From Hydractinia symbiolongicarpus (taxonomy: Eukaryota > Cnidaria > Hydrozoa > Anthoathecata > Hydractiniidae): a DNA stretch of 64,000 nucleotides. Made by a program: the position numbers and the translations under genes. Numbering within the stretch: position 1 is the stretch's first letter; the number at the start of each line of letters is the position of its first letter. Where the stretch lies: positions 13,827,351-13,891,350 of the forward strand of contig NC_079877.1 in the NCBI RefSeq assembly GCF_029227915.1, written 5' to 3'. Of the stretch, positions 23,125-38,100 are shown in pieces. The notes beneath the pieces are model-generated. The model saw only the letters and a list, made by a program, of their open reading frames with translations, did no database searches and was not told the origin of the DNA.

Positions 23125-26100
23125 TTATGTGAAGAGATGTTGTACATCTAAGATGCGGCGCTCTTGTTTCTCCTTCGCTGTTATTTTTTTACCAAAAGCA
23201 CCAGCCATTAATGCACGTTTTTTGTCTTGTAGTTCCAACATGCGCTCCTCCACAGAGTCTTTCACTATGAACTAAAAAAAGGGATGTCTATAATACGATA
23301 TTGACCTCTACATTTCGTCTGAACATAAAACTTACCTTAAAAATTTTTACTTCTTTTGTTTGACCCAATCGATGGCAGCGATCAAAACATTGCTCCTCAG
23401 AAGCTGGATTCCATGCCTACAGTACACCACACATAAGAAACATGACACAAAGCGAGATACAGGGAATTTGGAACAAAATGATCTACGAAGTGTGTAAAAA
23501 ATCAGCCAGATTGAATTCTCCGATTAAAACTCAAAATAAGCGTTACAATGTTTATTAAAATGTGAATTTTGCATTTTCCCATCAATGCCGCAAATTTAAT
23601 TCTCGCAAATCAGGGCGCTAAATTAAAACCCGAAAAATGCTTTTTTGCGCGGGTCGCAAAAATCAGTTGCCTTCAGTTACTGTTTTGACAAAAGAAAAAA
23701 ATAATAAAAAAAAAATAAATAAATAAAAAAATAATTTTAATACAAGGCAAAATAAGTCTCTTTTCTACAAACCTCCTCTAGGGAGAAAAAAATTACTATG
23801 TTTTTATTAGCGTGTTTGTTTTGGGTAAATACTATGCGCCTAAATGTACTTACAAACATAACGGATTAAAATTCAAAATACTTCACGATCTTTAAAAATA
23901 GCTGCGCAGCGAAGTCAACTCAAAAATACCTGACTCGTATTTCTTGGGATAAAAACATTAGTGGCTCTACAATCCAGCAACAAATATATCGCCTACATAG
24001 TGCCTACAAAGTTTTCAAATTCCACCTCTTACTGTACTTTAAAAAAAACAAGCTCCACTCACTGGATCCATTAAAAAGATTCTTGTTGCAGCCGTCAAGT
24101 TGATGCCAACCCCTCCAGCTTTTAACGACAACAACATAATTCTTGGCGAATCTACCGCGGTTTGTGAAAACATGTTAATCACGTCAGCTCTGCGACGTAA
24201 CGTCATGTTACCGTCAAGTCGGACAAAATGAAAGCCTGACTGTTGTAAAGGTTTTTCAAGAAGATCCAAGAACGATGAAAACTGAGATACAACTAAACTT
24301 TTTCGTAACGGATCTTCTTCTTTTTCTCGATTTAGTAACGTAATCAATCCATCAACCTGCGATGAAAAAATCACCATCTCGTCAGACGTCCAAAACATTG
24401 CATCCATCCTAATTTCCTCCACTTTTACCTTTTTTTAAAGATTCATCGTTAGAGACAAAAAAATGCAAACATTTCAAACGCCTAAAAAAAATTTGAAAAA
24501 ATCTCGCCAAATTCTCATCACACGAAGATTTCTGCTCTTAAAGTAGCTAGCGTTAATTCTTGGCTGGTATGTTGATAATTGAGATTGACTCTTACTACTA
24601 AAAATTCCACAACGCCAAAACACCCAATTAAATAAAATTACCTTTGAACTAGAGTTCCAGGTATCTTCACTCTTCTTCTCCACAACACTCTCCTCCAAAG
24701 CTGGTTCAACCAACTTTGTTTTATCAATATCGCCTCGACACATGGGACACTTTGCACATGCGCGCGCATCTGTTTGAATCACGCTTTCGATACACGGTCT
24801 GCAATATAAATGCGCACAATGTGTAATAACAGGCTGGTTAAGCGAGTCCAAGCAAATAGGACATTCTTCATCTCCAGAGCTAAGCAGCACTGCCAAAATT
24901 TGTTGCAGTTTTTTCTTAAGTTCGTCTGGTGTTGCGGATGAAGATTTTGCTATAAACAACATTGGAAAATTGAGCGCCTTTGACTTATTAAAAAATTGAC
25001 TATAAACCTCTGCCTCACTTACCCATATTGGAAACTAGATCTAGGATTTGTGCGCAAAGTTTCGGATGACAACATAACTGTCTTAGCCGCATCAAAATGA
25101 CCAACACATGTGCGTAATTGCTGAGCAAGTTCTTCTCGGCGACATATCTGAAACAGACACAACTTGTTTGACACAAAACCTCAAAGTCTAGACCACAAAA
25201 TGACAAAACTTATCCAGCAATTCCCAAACTAACATTCGTTTGTTGTGGCAAGGCAATGTACTGAAACAATCTTAAAGCATGTTTTACCACAGCGCTAACG
25301 GGTTCAAGGTACACCCCTGTCATCATTACGTAAAGTTAAGATCGAATGAATAAAATACCTTTTCATAATGTTCTTTCCTTCATTTTTAAACGTCTCGTAC
25401 AGCTTTCTTTCTTCTGACGATAATTGAATCTTCTGTATAAATACCGTCCGTTGGGGTAACTCAACAATTTTCTTTCCCTTCACCTCTTGAGTTTTCGTTC
25501 GACGCATCGCAATCTTCTTTACAATACATTGAAGACGACTAAAAATAAATAAATAAATAATTTATTAACTTTGACTTATAAACATATAAAAGGCTCTCAT
25601 ATTATCCTAACATGTTTTAGGTATAAATTTAATTTACTGAGAACACCTGTTTAATTACGTCTTTAATTCTCTGCACTGGTCGATAACAGAAAAATGTAAT
25701 TCATAGGTCTATACCTAATTTCACATATGACCAGCAACCCCCCTCCCCAAACATTGCCCAAGTATTAAAGAAAAAAAACAAAAAAAAAAACAAGCAAACA
25801 AAATATTTGTTTACCTCAACGCAGATTTCTCTCCATTGGATATCGGTCTTTGTATCGTTCTTTGCCACCATTCTTTTTCTGTGAAAGGTTCCAAGCGCAA
25901 AAAACAAATCACAGACCATAAGTCCTTTATAGAATTTTGAATCGGCGTGCCAGTAATAACCCAACGCCGTTCGGCACTCAAAGCGTGGCAAGCCTTTGAT
26001 TGGTTGGATTTTGCATTACGTATCACGTGACCTTCATCGAGAACAATGCGTAACCACGTGGTCTTAGTGAGGGGAGAATTTTTCTAAATTAAAATAAAGA

Positions 26101-29100
26101 TGTAAATGACATTCTGTTTAATAGACCATACATGTTTTAAAATTGAGAATTGTATTGAAGTGAACAAACGTAACAGCGGGAAATCATATTCATTGGAAAT
26201 AACTTTTCTTACTCTCCATGTTCATCAGTTAGATTTTGTATGTGAAGTACGATATTATAATAAAAAGTTGAACTTCAAAACAAAGAGAGAGAAAAAAAAC
26301 ATTTCGAATCGACTAATTAATTTATCCTCATATATTTTCGAAATAAATTACACAAATAACAACAGAGTTCGCTATGAAAAAAAAGTCTTCCCGTAGCTAC
26401 AAAAGAAAGTCAAATCAAATCAAGGTCATAAACGAAACGAGTAGATATCGTGTTAACACAACACGAAATACACATTGTGACATACAGTTGACGTTCGATA
26501 ACTCGAATAATCAAAAACTCGAACATTTAGGTAGGTCAAACGTTTTCTTGCCCCCATGAACCTGCAAACTATTTTTCAAGGTACGAAAATCTTTATAACT
26601 CGAACAATTAAACATCTCGGTTAGTCAAATAATTTTTTTCGGTCCCTCTTAATAAACCGCAACTTCCAATAAAATTGGACCGTTTTGACTTAATGGTTCG
26701 ACTTTGTGAAAACACAAACAAAGCATCAGATACTGAACAAAACAACTGTCTTGTGTGAGAGATAAATGGCGCCTGTAAAACGAAGGTTGAACAAAGCCTT
26801 AAAAACCTTAGAAAAAGAAATAAAAAACAGGGGTGTGGCTGAAAATTTTGGTGTCTAAAAAAACACGCCTTCTACATGGGTGAAGAATTGAATTAAGAAC
26901 TTCTTTAGAAAAAAAAGATGAAAAGATGTTGACGAAACGACGGAGCAAACGCGTGCTTCAACTCGTAAAATAGAAAATGCTCTGGAAATGCTGCAAAACA
27001 TTTACTACACGTTTAAAAGAAATTTTCTCCCATGCACTGAAAATGGAAAGTGTTATCTCCTGTGAAAGAAATAACATTTTAAAACAAAACTATTTAGTTA
27101 AATTTTACTTAAAGACTAACATTTTTTTATTATTTAAGTAATTTTTTTTCATCGAAGTTATAAATTCAAACAGAACCCTCGAAAGGTATAAAAAATCCAC
27201 TTTGCTCCTGAATAGATGTTCCCACCCTGCGCTAATTCTTTTTGTTACTTCGTTTTACTGTAACAAAAAACATTCACTCTGCAGATCGAACAATTACGGA
27301 AGGTTTTGCGCTAAACATAAACACGCATAAAATGGTGAGAAAAACAGCAGTATCCAAATATCAAAACGGATTAATCAGATCGATTAAAGATAAATTTTAT
27401 TTACGAAATTCTTTGCTATCAGCTGCTTTAGATACGTAAAAACTCCGACACAATATATATCTCTCAAAAAGCTTTGCGACATGTTGGTCGTTAAAAGTGA
27501 GTTAGATCACAACAAGAATGGGTGCTAATAAAATATATTATGCTAAGGAAAAATAAATTTCGAAAAACAAGATGTAATATTAAATAAGGATAAAAAATAT
27601 TTCATAGGAAGAAATGAAGAGTAAATACAGCAAGTAAATATAATTTGTAAACATTAGAAAACAATATCAAAGCTACTCAATCAAAATCCACATTTTTTTT
27701 CATTACATTTACACACAAAAACAAAGTGAAACGGATATAATTTGACCGCACCTACTAAGAAAAGGTCATACTTTCTATAATAAAAAGGGAGGTAAAATAT
27801 TTAACTAAATGTCAACCAGATAAAAACTGTAGAAAATAAAGGTTTTTAAAAAATGACAAAGCATTTTTCTGTATCTATGAATTTTAGAATTATAAGTGTC
27901 GGGTGGCAGTTGTAGAATAATTGTAGAAAGACGTTTAAAATGTGATAAGTTTCGATGAAAACTGAGAAGACTTTGTTGTGTAGAAGATTTTCAACATTAC
28001 ATCAATCTAGAGATGTCACTCACTTCAAAGTGAAAACAGCATACTCAAGGTTGCGTTTTGTTTATAAAAATATATTTTAACTTTTATGTAAACAGCTTAG
28101 CCGAGAAAACACATGTGCAAAGATCCACTTCACAGACGAACCTGAATTACAGCCACAAAACCAATGCGATTTTCAGAAGATTTTAGGATTTTTAAAAGCA
28201 TGTGGGACGTTTTTCAAGCTCGTTTGGTGTGTATGGAAGACAAATTATGAAGTGGAGACAGTTATAATGAAAGTAAAAGCGTTTGTTCACAAAAGAAATT
28301 AGTGAATGGTTTGAGATCTTTAGCAACAAAATAACGGGAAATATGCTTTCGTATCGTTATGAGATAAAAACATGGGCAGCTGTTTTTTAACCTTCGTTAT
28401 AAATAGATGAATGCTTTCTTAAATAAAATTTGTTACATTCGTTAGAAATTTTAGGAACAAAAAAAAAATGTTTCAGAGAACACTTATATTTTGAGCAACT
28501 GCACAATTAAATTTTTTTTTTGATAATTTGAGCGATTAAAGTGTGGTTAACAACAAAATTACCATAACCAAATATTATTTCTTGGTGATGTCAGCAGTCA
28601 GCATGAATTGAAGATGGGTCAAGTTAGCAAAACTCGTCAATTTTTTTATTTGCTTTGTGTCTTTGAAGCGCTACGTTAGTTAGTCACGCACGAAAACCGT
28701 GAGAGACGATGGAAATATTCCAATTTGAACTTTTTTTTACAGCATTGTAACAGGGTGGAGATAGAACTTAACGAGCGCTATATTTCGTAGCTCAGCAAAT
28801 TAAACATTAGTCACATCACAAATTAGACTCGCACTTAAACTAGACAAAAAACAAATTAGTGATCAGACGAAAAGAGAATAAGGATAAGTGAAAGCAAAGT
28901 AGCACTTTCCAGACAGAGAAGTGAGTTGAACATTGTATAATAATGTATTTAGAATGTCTTTTAGATAAACAAACACAGGAGAGAAAAGAAACAAATGGCG
29001 GTATCAAAAACAGCGTTTACTTTACTTGTTACCATGGATATGGTGTTATTGTTGATTTCCATCTGTTTACATTGTTTTGGAGTTTACTTGCTCTCGTGTA

Positions 29101-32100
29101 GAAGAAAGACGAGAAAAAATCAGCATGTGATATTAATCCATTTATCAGTATCGGAAATTCTTGTGTCCGGATTTCGTACAGTGACACTTGTTTACTTTTA
29201 TCAATACGAAAAACAAGAAGAGGTACTCGTTTATCAAGTTCTGCGAACGATTACCATTCAAGGTTGGTGTGTCTCCTACGTCCTCATCATGATCGCAGTA
29301 GCAGTCGACCCTCTTCTTATGATTTTGTTGAAAACAAAATACAACAGACTAGTGAGCAGAAGAAGGCTCAACATGAGTTTAGCTTCCTGTTGGGTCGTCG
29401 GTGTCCTATACGGCGCAGTTAGTTTCACGCAAGATTACAAAACGCGCGAAGAGATCGCAGCTAAATATACATTCCCTATCATTTGCGCATGTTTTCTGCT
29501 GTTTGCAGGCGGCGCATACTGCGTCATCTATATAAGCGTGCGAAAGGGTTACAAGCAGGTGCGAAGGAGATCGCAAACGCACACTAACAACAGAACAGTG
29601 AAGTTCAGAGTACCTGTACTTATCATTTTGACTTTTATAGTGTTTGTCGCTCTACCTTCAGGTATACAGTCAGCAATAAAAGCGGAACTCGAAAAGTCGC
29701 ACCTAATCGCTCTTGCTATTTTATATTCCACAGCGTTTGTATTAGACGCATTGATTTATTTATTTCTACAACCCACCACGAGACGATTAATTTTCACAAA
29801 GTCGAATCAAGCGAGGATACATGTAGAAGGCTCCAGTCGCATGCCTTCAGTGGTTGGTCATCGTGTGTACGATCTCCCCCGTAGTTCAGTAATGTAAAAA
29901 AACGCGACGGTGGAGTATGGTACTTGTTGTCGAAAACAATATTTCGAAGTTTAAGCTATTTTCATACAATAAGTAATTTTATAAGGAAAAACATTTTATA
30001 CTTGAAATTTTAAAACTATCTCGTTATAATAGTTATATATATATTTATTTTTAAACTTATTTTTTTAAGATAACAGTCTACCTGTGGTTACCACGCAAAG
30101 ACGAAAAACACATTAGAACTTGCATGACAACAAAAAAACTGCTACTATTTCTTTCGTTTTCATTATAATTTCGTCAGCTCTGCCGAAAAATAAAATACGT
30201 TGTGCAAAACATTTTCTAAAAGTTATAACGTAACATAAAAAAACATGAAATCACACAACAAGATAAACAAGTCATAGTGAAGAAGTGTGACTTGAAACTA
30301 GACTCAATTTCTGTTCTGTGTCTGCCATTTTGTTTCAAGCTGGTTTTACTAGAGATTGTTTTTAAGAAGATATTTTGGCGATAACGGCGTAACGTTGTAG
30401 CCTGCGTATTTCAGTTGATGTTGCGGAATAGTTATTTTTAGGACTTTTGTAAGAGCTCCATTGGTTCAAGCATTCAACCTAGCATTCAACGCTAGTCCAT
30501 GCAGCTGGTATTCTGACAGTGTGTGCGTGCGCGAGAGCATAGTCGTGCTACAGACACACGAAAAAAGTAAATAGTTTCTTTTTTGGAATAATAATTTAAC
30601 ATATGTGCGGTGTAGTGTTCGTACGAAGGGCTCCACTTCGATATTCAGCACGGTTGACCCGCACTTAACTCCACCAGACTTTCAGCGCCAGGTCGCCCAA
30701 ATAGTCGGTCAAAATTACAAAATGTTAGTTGTTTCACGAATTTTGGGAGAATATAGTCATCAACAAAAATATAAGCTTCTACACAAAGTATTTTGGGACC
30801 GGAGTGATTGGCCTAAATCCCCGAAAATAAATTTACATAAATAATTTTCCGCAAATGCTTTATTCCCTTAAGTAATTTATTAGTATATTTTTACCTTTGT
30901 GTAATCAGAGCTTAATGTCTGGTACGTAGTCAAGACAACGTCTTTTTGACTGAGAACGTTTGAATTTTTAATCTTATCTCCACCATAATATGTGTGAACT
31001 TCGATGGCTCCTTGTTCAGTGTGCATCTCAAATTGTTCCTTAAAAATAAGACGTGGTCGAGGTTAACAATCAGTATAAAATTCATTCTTCAACAGTCGAA
31101 ATCGCGTTGAGCAGAGCCTTACTTCAGCACCACAGAAACTACATTTTTTTTTCAACAAAGAAATATTTATACATTCAAGTACAAACTTTGCTGTTTTAGT
31201 AAAATGAAATATGAATATAGATTTTTTTCTTTTCATTCAAACGTTTTATCCTTTCAAATTCTTACAATCGTAGTACCATTCGCTTTACGACGAATTGTAA
31301 AAACCAGCCTTGAAACTAAATAAATTTACTGGCAAAACAAATTAACGTAAGATCACATCACCGACTAGTGAACGTTACATACAATACTAAAATAAACGCT
31401 GCTTACTTGCCAACTTGGTAAAACTGAGAGTGGGCAAACAATTAATGTTGCTCGTGGACCAGCCATCTCTGTTTTTGTAACTTTGTATTGCATTGCATCG
31501 TGTCTTTCTAAACAAACATTCAAACTAATTCGAAATACAGAACACTCGCGTTAAATCAGACTCTCAAGAGACCGAAAAAACCCGTCCCACTTAGTGTTGT
31601 AGTTATCCGAATCTCCTTGTAAGTGGACAAAAAGAAGAAAAAACTTTAAAAAGAGGTGAAAATGTTCCACTTGTGGAGAGTTTTTGACATGAATTTTTAT
31701 GTTGAGCAACTTGCAGCAATCTGCAATCAATCCACACACAAACACAGTAAAAGACTCGCAAATTTGTTTGTATTCTTTCCATGCAATTTATTCGAATTTA
31801 AATTTCCTTGTCTACTCTTTTGGAAAACATTGCAGTGAAGTTCCACTTAAGCGAAGTTTTTTGTTGATAGAACAGAAAAAAATGGAGCAATAAACAAAAG
31901 TCCTGCTTATTCAGGGTCACAATTAAGCGAGGTTTGCGGGACCGAAAAATATGGTCCCAGTTAGCAACAGTCCCATTTCTCCAGGATCTCACTTAAGTAT
32001 ACTGTGAGAAAGTATACTGTATGAAAACGATAATGGTGCGCGTCTCAAACTGATATTAGGAGATTTCAGGTTTTGTACAGTTCTGTCACAAATTTTGATG

Positions 32101-35100
32101 CCAAAATCAAAACATAAAGAGATTTGCATACGCATTTTTATATGTGCTTAGATATTTTCCATATTTTACATGAAGATACATATAAATGTAAAATACACTA
32201 AACAAATGAACAAAACAAAACTGAAATATATAGTATCAGAAGATATGAGAAAAAACTTTTGTGTTTTGAAAGAGAATAGAGGAAAGAATGTTTAATTTGT
32301 AAATATTTAAGGAAAACGTCAGCTAAACCACGGTGAAACAAGATTCGCTAATAATTCCCTCCTTTCGCAGATAATTCCCTCCTTTCGCGGATAATTTCCT
32401 CCTTTCGCGGAAATTCCTACATTTTGCTGATAATTCCCTCATTTCGCGAATAATTCCGTCCTTTTGCTGATAATTCCCTCATTTCGCTGATAATTCCGTC
32501 CTTTTGCTGATAATTCTCTCATTTTGCTGATTATTCCCTCCTTTTGTGGATAAACTATAATAGAATTTCCTGATATCAGGATTTCACATTTCCCGCCTTG
32601 AATACAAATAGTTGATTAAGAGAAGCTCCAAAAGAATGCCAGAGAGTATTACACGCATCTCAAAAGCACATTTGAAGATATAGTTTTTTGAAGATATATT
32701 TCTACAAGACGTATGATATACGTAAATAACCTCGCGAAGAAAGTTTACAAAAAGCTGTCTATTAGATTGTGATTTCTGTTACGAAGTTAGACACGACATA
32801 TTTTGCTATTCAAATAGGCAATAATATTTTCTACACATTATGCAGTTATTTTTCAAAATTGATTTGCGAGATCTTTTTGAAGGGAAAATTTCGGGAAATT
32901 TTAATTTTCAATGGGTCAGTCTGGGGTAAATTGACTGACAGGAAGAAGAAAAACTACAAGCCCCAACTAAAATTTGGAAAATTCAGTAATTCATTAGACC
33001 CCCCCAAAAAAGAACGGGGTATAAGAGAGTCACTAAGTGAGAAAAAGCAAAATAAAAAAAATAATATATAAGTAAATCTTGTTTGAAAAAGAAAATAGTT
33101 GTAGTTAAAAAAATATATATTACCAGCACTGTCACAACGAGCAAACTTCGGTAAAAAGATCCTGTGCACTTATGGCGTGGAGACAAATAACAAGAACGGG
33201 ATCGGAAAATTTACGTTCTTTCGGAGTGTTTCCGAAATCATATTTCTGTATGTTGGCGTAGCGAAAAGAATTCCGTTCTTGTCATTATTTACAATATAAT
33301 TTAACTTTTGCTTACATTTTAACCAAGTCTTGTAAAATCGATGTATTTAATAAATAGACATGGTGCGGCGCCTTTTGTGGAAATTTTATTTTTCGTAAAC
33401 TACTTTCCAGACATTTGGGGTGACCTTAATTCTGCCTACATTCACTTTTGTAAACTTTGGTGGAAACACCTTTACTTTACCAGTTGTTAAATAATGCTCT
33501 TGAACACTTATCTTTTTGAAAAATAAAATTAGAAAAAAAAGTAAAAATAATTACCAAGATGAGATTCGAACACACGACCACTCTCGTTTCGGTGCTCAGA
33601 GAGAAAATTTCCATTCTTGTGGGACACATTTGCGTTTTAATACAAGCTCACGAGCTTGTAATTATGACTTCAAGTTATTTGGAGAAGAAAAAAATTACAG
33701 ACATTTAACAATACACTTAGAACATAATACCAGGAATTTAGAACATAACAAAGTTTAAAATCTCACTGTTACTGTTGGTAAAGTTTGAAGAAAAAAACAG
33801 GCAAGTATGACCCGGAACATATTTTAAATAAGTTTGCCGATAGCACAAAAAGGACCAAAAAATTAAAATGAACTAGCCTTAAAAGACTGGAAGTGAGAGT
33901 CAAATGATATAAATTTATATGATATTTTATACATTTTTGGAAAAATAAGGAATAAAACAATATCCTATCCTTGTAAGAAAAACAAAACTAAAGAACTGTA
34001 GGGTCACTATACTAAAATAATCACCTCTTAATCTCCTTATGTGAAACAAACGACAAATTACTTTCACAGGAAAAGTTGAATCAAAATCATCAAGTTTAAG
34101 GAATACATTGAAAAGGTCAAAACTGTGAGTGGTGGTGAACAAAATAAGCATAAACTTCAGACCCTGCATAAAAAAAACGCTTTCGAAAAATGTGCAAAAA
34201 CGTAATCAAATTTATTTCTATAATTTCAGCAATTCCCGAAGAAAATAATTGAGCTTTTATTTAAAAACTAGTCGTTAGCCCGTGGAAAAATCTACGGGTA
34301 CGCCCGTCCTTTTTATACCGCATCACGTGCATCTCGCTACTTGAGCAGCTAAGCTACCATTTTGCGTGACAGACAGACAGACGTATACGGGTATTATAAT
34401 ATAGATTAGCTAAAAAATTAAGTCAAAAGGACTTTCTTACGAAAAACAAACTTAAGGACGTTTTCTTAAACACGCTCATAGACAAAAATTCGACTCTTTT
34501 GCGAGACGAAAAAAACAACCCCAAAAAGGGTTAAACTAATACCTCCATTATAAACAGACGAGTGTGATAATAATAACTGCATTTTTTAACTATATGTTCA
34601 ACATGACATTAATGTTAACAGTTATCCACCATTTTTTAGTGTCTTACCTTCTAATCCATCTTTAATATCCTCCACATGAGTAATAGTACAGTCTGGTAAA
34701 TCTTCTACCACTTCCATCTTGCATTCTTCAGTTTCTACATTTTTAAAGATACAAAAATTTTTGCAATTATAACACTAATAGGCATGTACATAAAAGCTGA
34801 CAACAATAAGGGATTATTCACAGTATTTTCCATCACAAAGGCTTAAAAGTTAGCAGGTATTAGTACTAGCTTAAAAGTTCATACTTGGTTTGGGTGTGTT
34901 TTCTTTGTTTCTTTTTTTTCTTTTTGGTTTTTCAGGACTATCCAATAACCAATCATCATTTTCAAAATTGTATTTTGGATTTCTAGTTGCTTTTCTGAAA
35001 TAATTGACCGAAAATAAAAAAAATGAATGTATAAAGAATGAATAAAAACTATTAACATTATAAGCAAAAAAATAAAAATTTACATTATCTAAAATTTTTT

Positions 35101-38100
35101 TTCTGTTGTCAGGTGGTTCTTTCTATCCTTCACTTATAAGGTTGACTTTTATTCATTTTTTAATTCTGTATTGTCTACCAGAGAGAACAAGACGCAAGAT
35201 TTACGTAAAGTAGCTTGCAAAACACAGACATTGGCGTACGTCAAACCTAGAGGCGCTCAAAATCAGTGAAAAATGCCATTGTGGGACAGGCCTTAGCTCC
35301 TTATCAATATCTAGTCTCTAGGAGATAGAAATTAAATCTGATATTCAGTAGGGAGAAAATAAATCTGATATTCAGTAGGGAGAAAATAAATCTGATATTC
35401 AGTAGGGAGAAAATAAATCTGATATTCACTAGGGAAAAAATAAATCTGATATTCAGTAGGGAGAAAATAAATCTGATATTCAGTAGGGAGAAAATAAATC
35501 TGATATTCAATAGGGAGAAAATAAATCTGATATTCAGTAGGGAGAAAATAAATCTGATATTCACTAGGGAGAAAATAAATCTGATATTCACTAGGGAGAA
35601 AATAAATTTGATATTCAGTAGGGAGAAAATAATTCTGATATTCAGTAGGGAGAAAATAAATCTGATATTAAAGAAACCAGGGCATGGAGTATCTGGGTTA
35701 CCATGGCACAAATTACTCTAACGACAGATTGGCATTCCCTTATCATATAAGTTAGTTTTTCTTTGACATCTTGATAATAAAAAGAACATTCTTTGCACAA
35801 TGTAAGGTTTATGGTTATTTAAAAAGATATTGCATTGTCGCAAATACAATGCTCATAAGCGTTGTGTAATATATCAGCTTTCACAAAAACAAGATTGCAT
35901 ACGTTAAATGGAGAGGTGACATTAATTATATCACTTTCAAGGTGAAGGAAGAAGAAAATGAGATCATGACTCAATGTTTTAAAAAAAAATCACAAATCTT
36001 CTATGTCACAAATCTTTTATGTCAGAGCAAATGTTAAAAATTACCTTTTTGGTCTGTGAGAAGATATTGTTTCAACTTCTTTACTTGCTACTTCAAAAGC
36101 TGGCTTATAATCGACATCTTCTTTCACATCAAAAGAAGGTAACTCAGGTTCATCTTCTTCCACCTCAGATAAATCTTCTTTCATTAAACAAATCTTTTTC
36201 TCGCATTCATCGAATTGGTTGGTTACACATTTTTTTCTGCGTTTCTTCTTGACGTTAGTTTTATCCTTCGTGTTTTTATTCTGAAAATGTACCTTCAAAT
36301 GCTTTTAAGCTAATATTTAGGTATGCACAATAGAGTAAAATTAGTCCCAAAAATACCAAATGTCATAAATAAATAAATAATAAACTTCACATAATATTTT
36401 TTCACTATACCTTAGATTTCTCTACTGTCACAAGAACAGATTTATCAATTGTTACCAGAGGTTTTTCCTTTCTGAAGTTGGTAACGATAAGTGATATGAT
36501 AGACAGAGTTTTTCCCAAGCCCATATCATCAGCTAACACACCACCAAGCACGTCACAAGGCTTTTTGGTAGTTTGAAAATTGGTAAGAGAACTTTTGTAT
36601 AGACCGGTTTTTGTTTGTTCCCAAAAAGGTGGAAGTTCATCAGTGTTCTCTCGCGAGACCATCCATGCCAGAGCTTGTTTCTGGTGTGGAAACAACGGTG
36701 TTCTTACAACCTGGAGAAGTGAAAATTTCTAGTAACACATAATGGAAAAATTATAACGAAAACATAACAAGTAAAATAAATACATGCATATCTAGTAGTT
36801 AATTATTTCATAAAATGAATCTCTGGAAGTTAAGAACTTACATTGCTTGGTTCCATTATTTTTTGTTTATCAGCTTCAATAATATTTGCAAATAAATTGT
36901 CTAACTCATGCTTCATCTAAATCATGTAATATATCTTTTAACAAATCACAGTCTATTTAGAGCATATCTTCTACATATAGAACGAACCTTATTATGCAAA
37001 AAGATTTGTAACAGAAAATGCTTCCTGGTATTTCTTAAAGAAAACTTACTTGTCAATCAATAATGTTTCTGCATGGTACAATGAAATAGAATATAATTTT
37101 TTTGCTATAAAGCATTGATTTGGAGCAATGAAAAGGAATCGGGTGTTCAAAAATCTTTTTTTTTACTTACAAACCATTTAGGTTAACACCAATGACACCA
37201 AAACAAATGGTTATTGTTATCGCCAAAACAAAATACAAATTCACAAAAACTGCAACCTTTTATACCATCTTGATTTCATTGTTAAAACAAGACTCATATG
37301 CATGTTGTTTTGAAGACCATAGTTTATTTTGGAGTTAAAAGAACCTAAGCTGAATAACGACTTTTAGGTAAAACTAGAAATACATAAGTGGTTACATTGT
37401 AATGTTGTTCATAGGCATTTCAGAGAAAGTAAATAAATCGAAAACGACGTCAACAAAAGAGAGATTGCTTCTTTTACAGTTTTACAGTTCAAGTGAATAC
37501 ATAAAACATTAAAAAAATTGCAAACTTCTTACCTTTTGTTGAGGTATCTTTACTAATTCACGTGTTGTGTTATTTTTGGCTTTATATGAAGCTTGAGGTG
37601 TACCTTTATGACCAGGCTGACTAAACGAGACAACACATAGTTCGTATTTAAGTGTTCCAAAGGTGAGATTGTAAACAACAAAGTTTTTTCAGCTTTGATC
37701 TATACAAGAGACTTTTTTAAGGGATGGTTGAGAATAGCTTCTGCTTCAAAAAGTTCCTAGTATTTTTCTTTGTTGACTAGCAGAGTTGTGTCCATTATTA
37801 TATAGGCTGATAGTAAGTAGTATGTTGTATGAGACCTGTGTAAAGAGTATGGATAGTAAATCATGAAGATCTTAACCGTTTAAAAAAATTATATAAGAAT
37901 GGGTGGTTGCATAACACCAGTCTGTAAGACAGAAAGAGTTCAGATGAGTAAAGAAGCAGGCTAAGTAGCTTTTTAGCATAGAGTTGAAAATCCACGAGGT
38001 AGACTGACAAAGACTTGGCAGGAAGTAATAAGGACAGATTTGAGGCAAGGTTATTTGAGTTAGAACAACACGATCTACATCAGATACATCATTAATATAC

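Noticed and set aside
24357-24422. N-terminal extension of the HLTF helicase C exon (MEEIRMDAMFWTSDEM)
   Set aside because: The acceptor at 24357 (TCGCAG) joins the conserved SSSK to VDGLITLL as in the family. The extension is an intron read-through.
35304-35711. 135-codon minus-strand frame repeating NIRFIFSLL
   Set aside because: It is the translation of a 27-bp minisatellite in an HLTF intron.
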